Positions 5,734-5,764 of a stretch of DNA of 5,764 nucleotides are shown here, in pieces. The stretch spans positions 1-5,764 of the forward strand of contig DASC01000172.1 in the NCBI GenBank assembly GCA_002503595.1, given 5' to 3'. Source of the stretch: Candidatus Methanogaster sp. UBA203. Lineage in GTDB: Archaea; Halobacteriota; Methanosarcinia; Methanosarcinales; Methanogasteraceae. The notes under the pieces are model-generated. The model was not told where the DNA came from. It ran no database searches and saw only the letters and a program-made list of their open reading frames with translations. How positions within the stretch are numbered: position 1 is the first letter of the stretch; each line of letters starts with the position of its first letter. The translations under genes and the position numbers were made by a program.

Positions 5734-5764
5734 TATGCTAAATCATCACTGATAGTCGTCACCC

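Noticed and set aside
1..5764. A new defence or mobile gene system
   Set aside because: Three of the four genes are housekeeping genes and the fourth is a single surface protein. No nuclease-toxin pair, transposase, reverse transcriptase or integrase is present.

Overview
The window is a piece of a euryarchaeal chromosome, most likely from a methanogen or a methane/alkane-oxidising relative (Methanosarcina-like, ANME-1/Methanophagales-like or Syntrophoarchaeum-like). Four things point that way. There is a small subunit of the archaea-specific D-family DNA polymerase. The seryl-tRNA synthetase is of the rare zinc-dependent type 2, known mainly from methanogens. The serine hydroxymethyltransferase is of the Methanocaldococcus/Archaeoglobus type. 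A secreted protein ends in a PEF-CTERM-like sorting signal. Promoters with TATA boxes about 25-35 bases before the start codons agree with an archaeal host. The lineage is inference; no marker here fixes it.

Layout, left to right. Bases 1-317 hold no convincing gene. They contain two members of a palindromic repeat built from 9-base steps around CRCAGAG: the cut-off arm of one copy at 1-32 and a complete hairpin at 157-224. The complete copy is followed on the minus strand by a T-rich tract and may end transcription of the next gene. On the minus strand come polB/DP1 (318-1910), the type-2 serS (2138-3631) and glyA (3711-4982). After a 162-base divergent promoter region, a plus-strand gene (5145-5702) encodes a small, heavily sequon-studded exported protein with a C-terminal sorting signal. 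A T-tract follows it.

GlyA interconverts glycine and serine, and SerRS charges tRNA-Ser with serine, so these two neighbours (80 bases apart) deal with the same amino acid. The three minus-strand genes each have a TATA-like box so close to the ATG that transcripts would be leaderless or nearly so, and none has a good Shine-Dalgarno site. The exported-protein gene instead has a strong TATA box plus a near-perfect Shine-Dalgarno sequence.

I do not see a clear new multi-gene system. The points most worth a second look are an in-frame tandem duplication of a palindromic unit inside the DP1 linker, an Asn in place of the catalytic Glu of GlyA, the repeat family at the left edge, and the Cys-rich PEF-CTERM-like surface protein.
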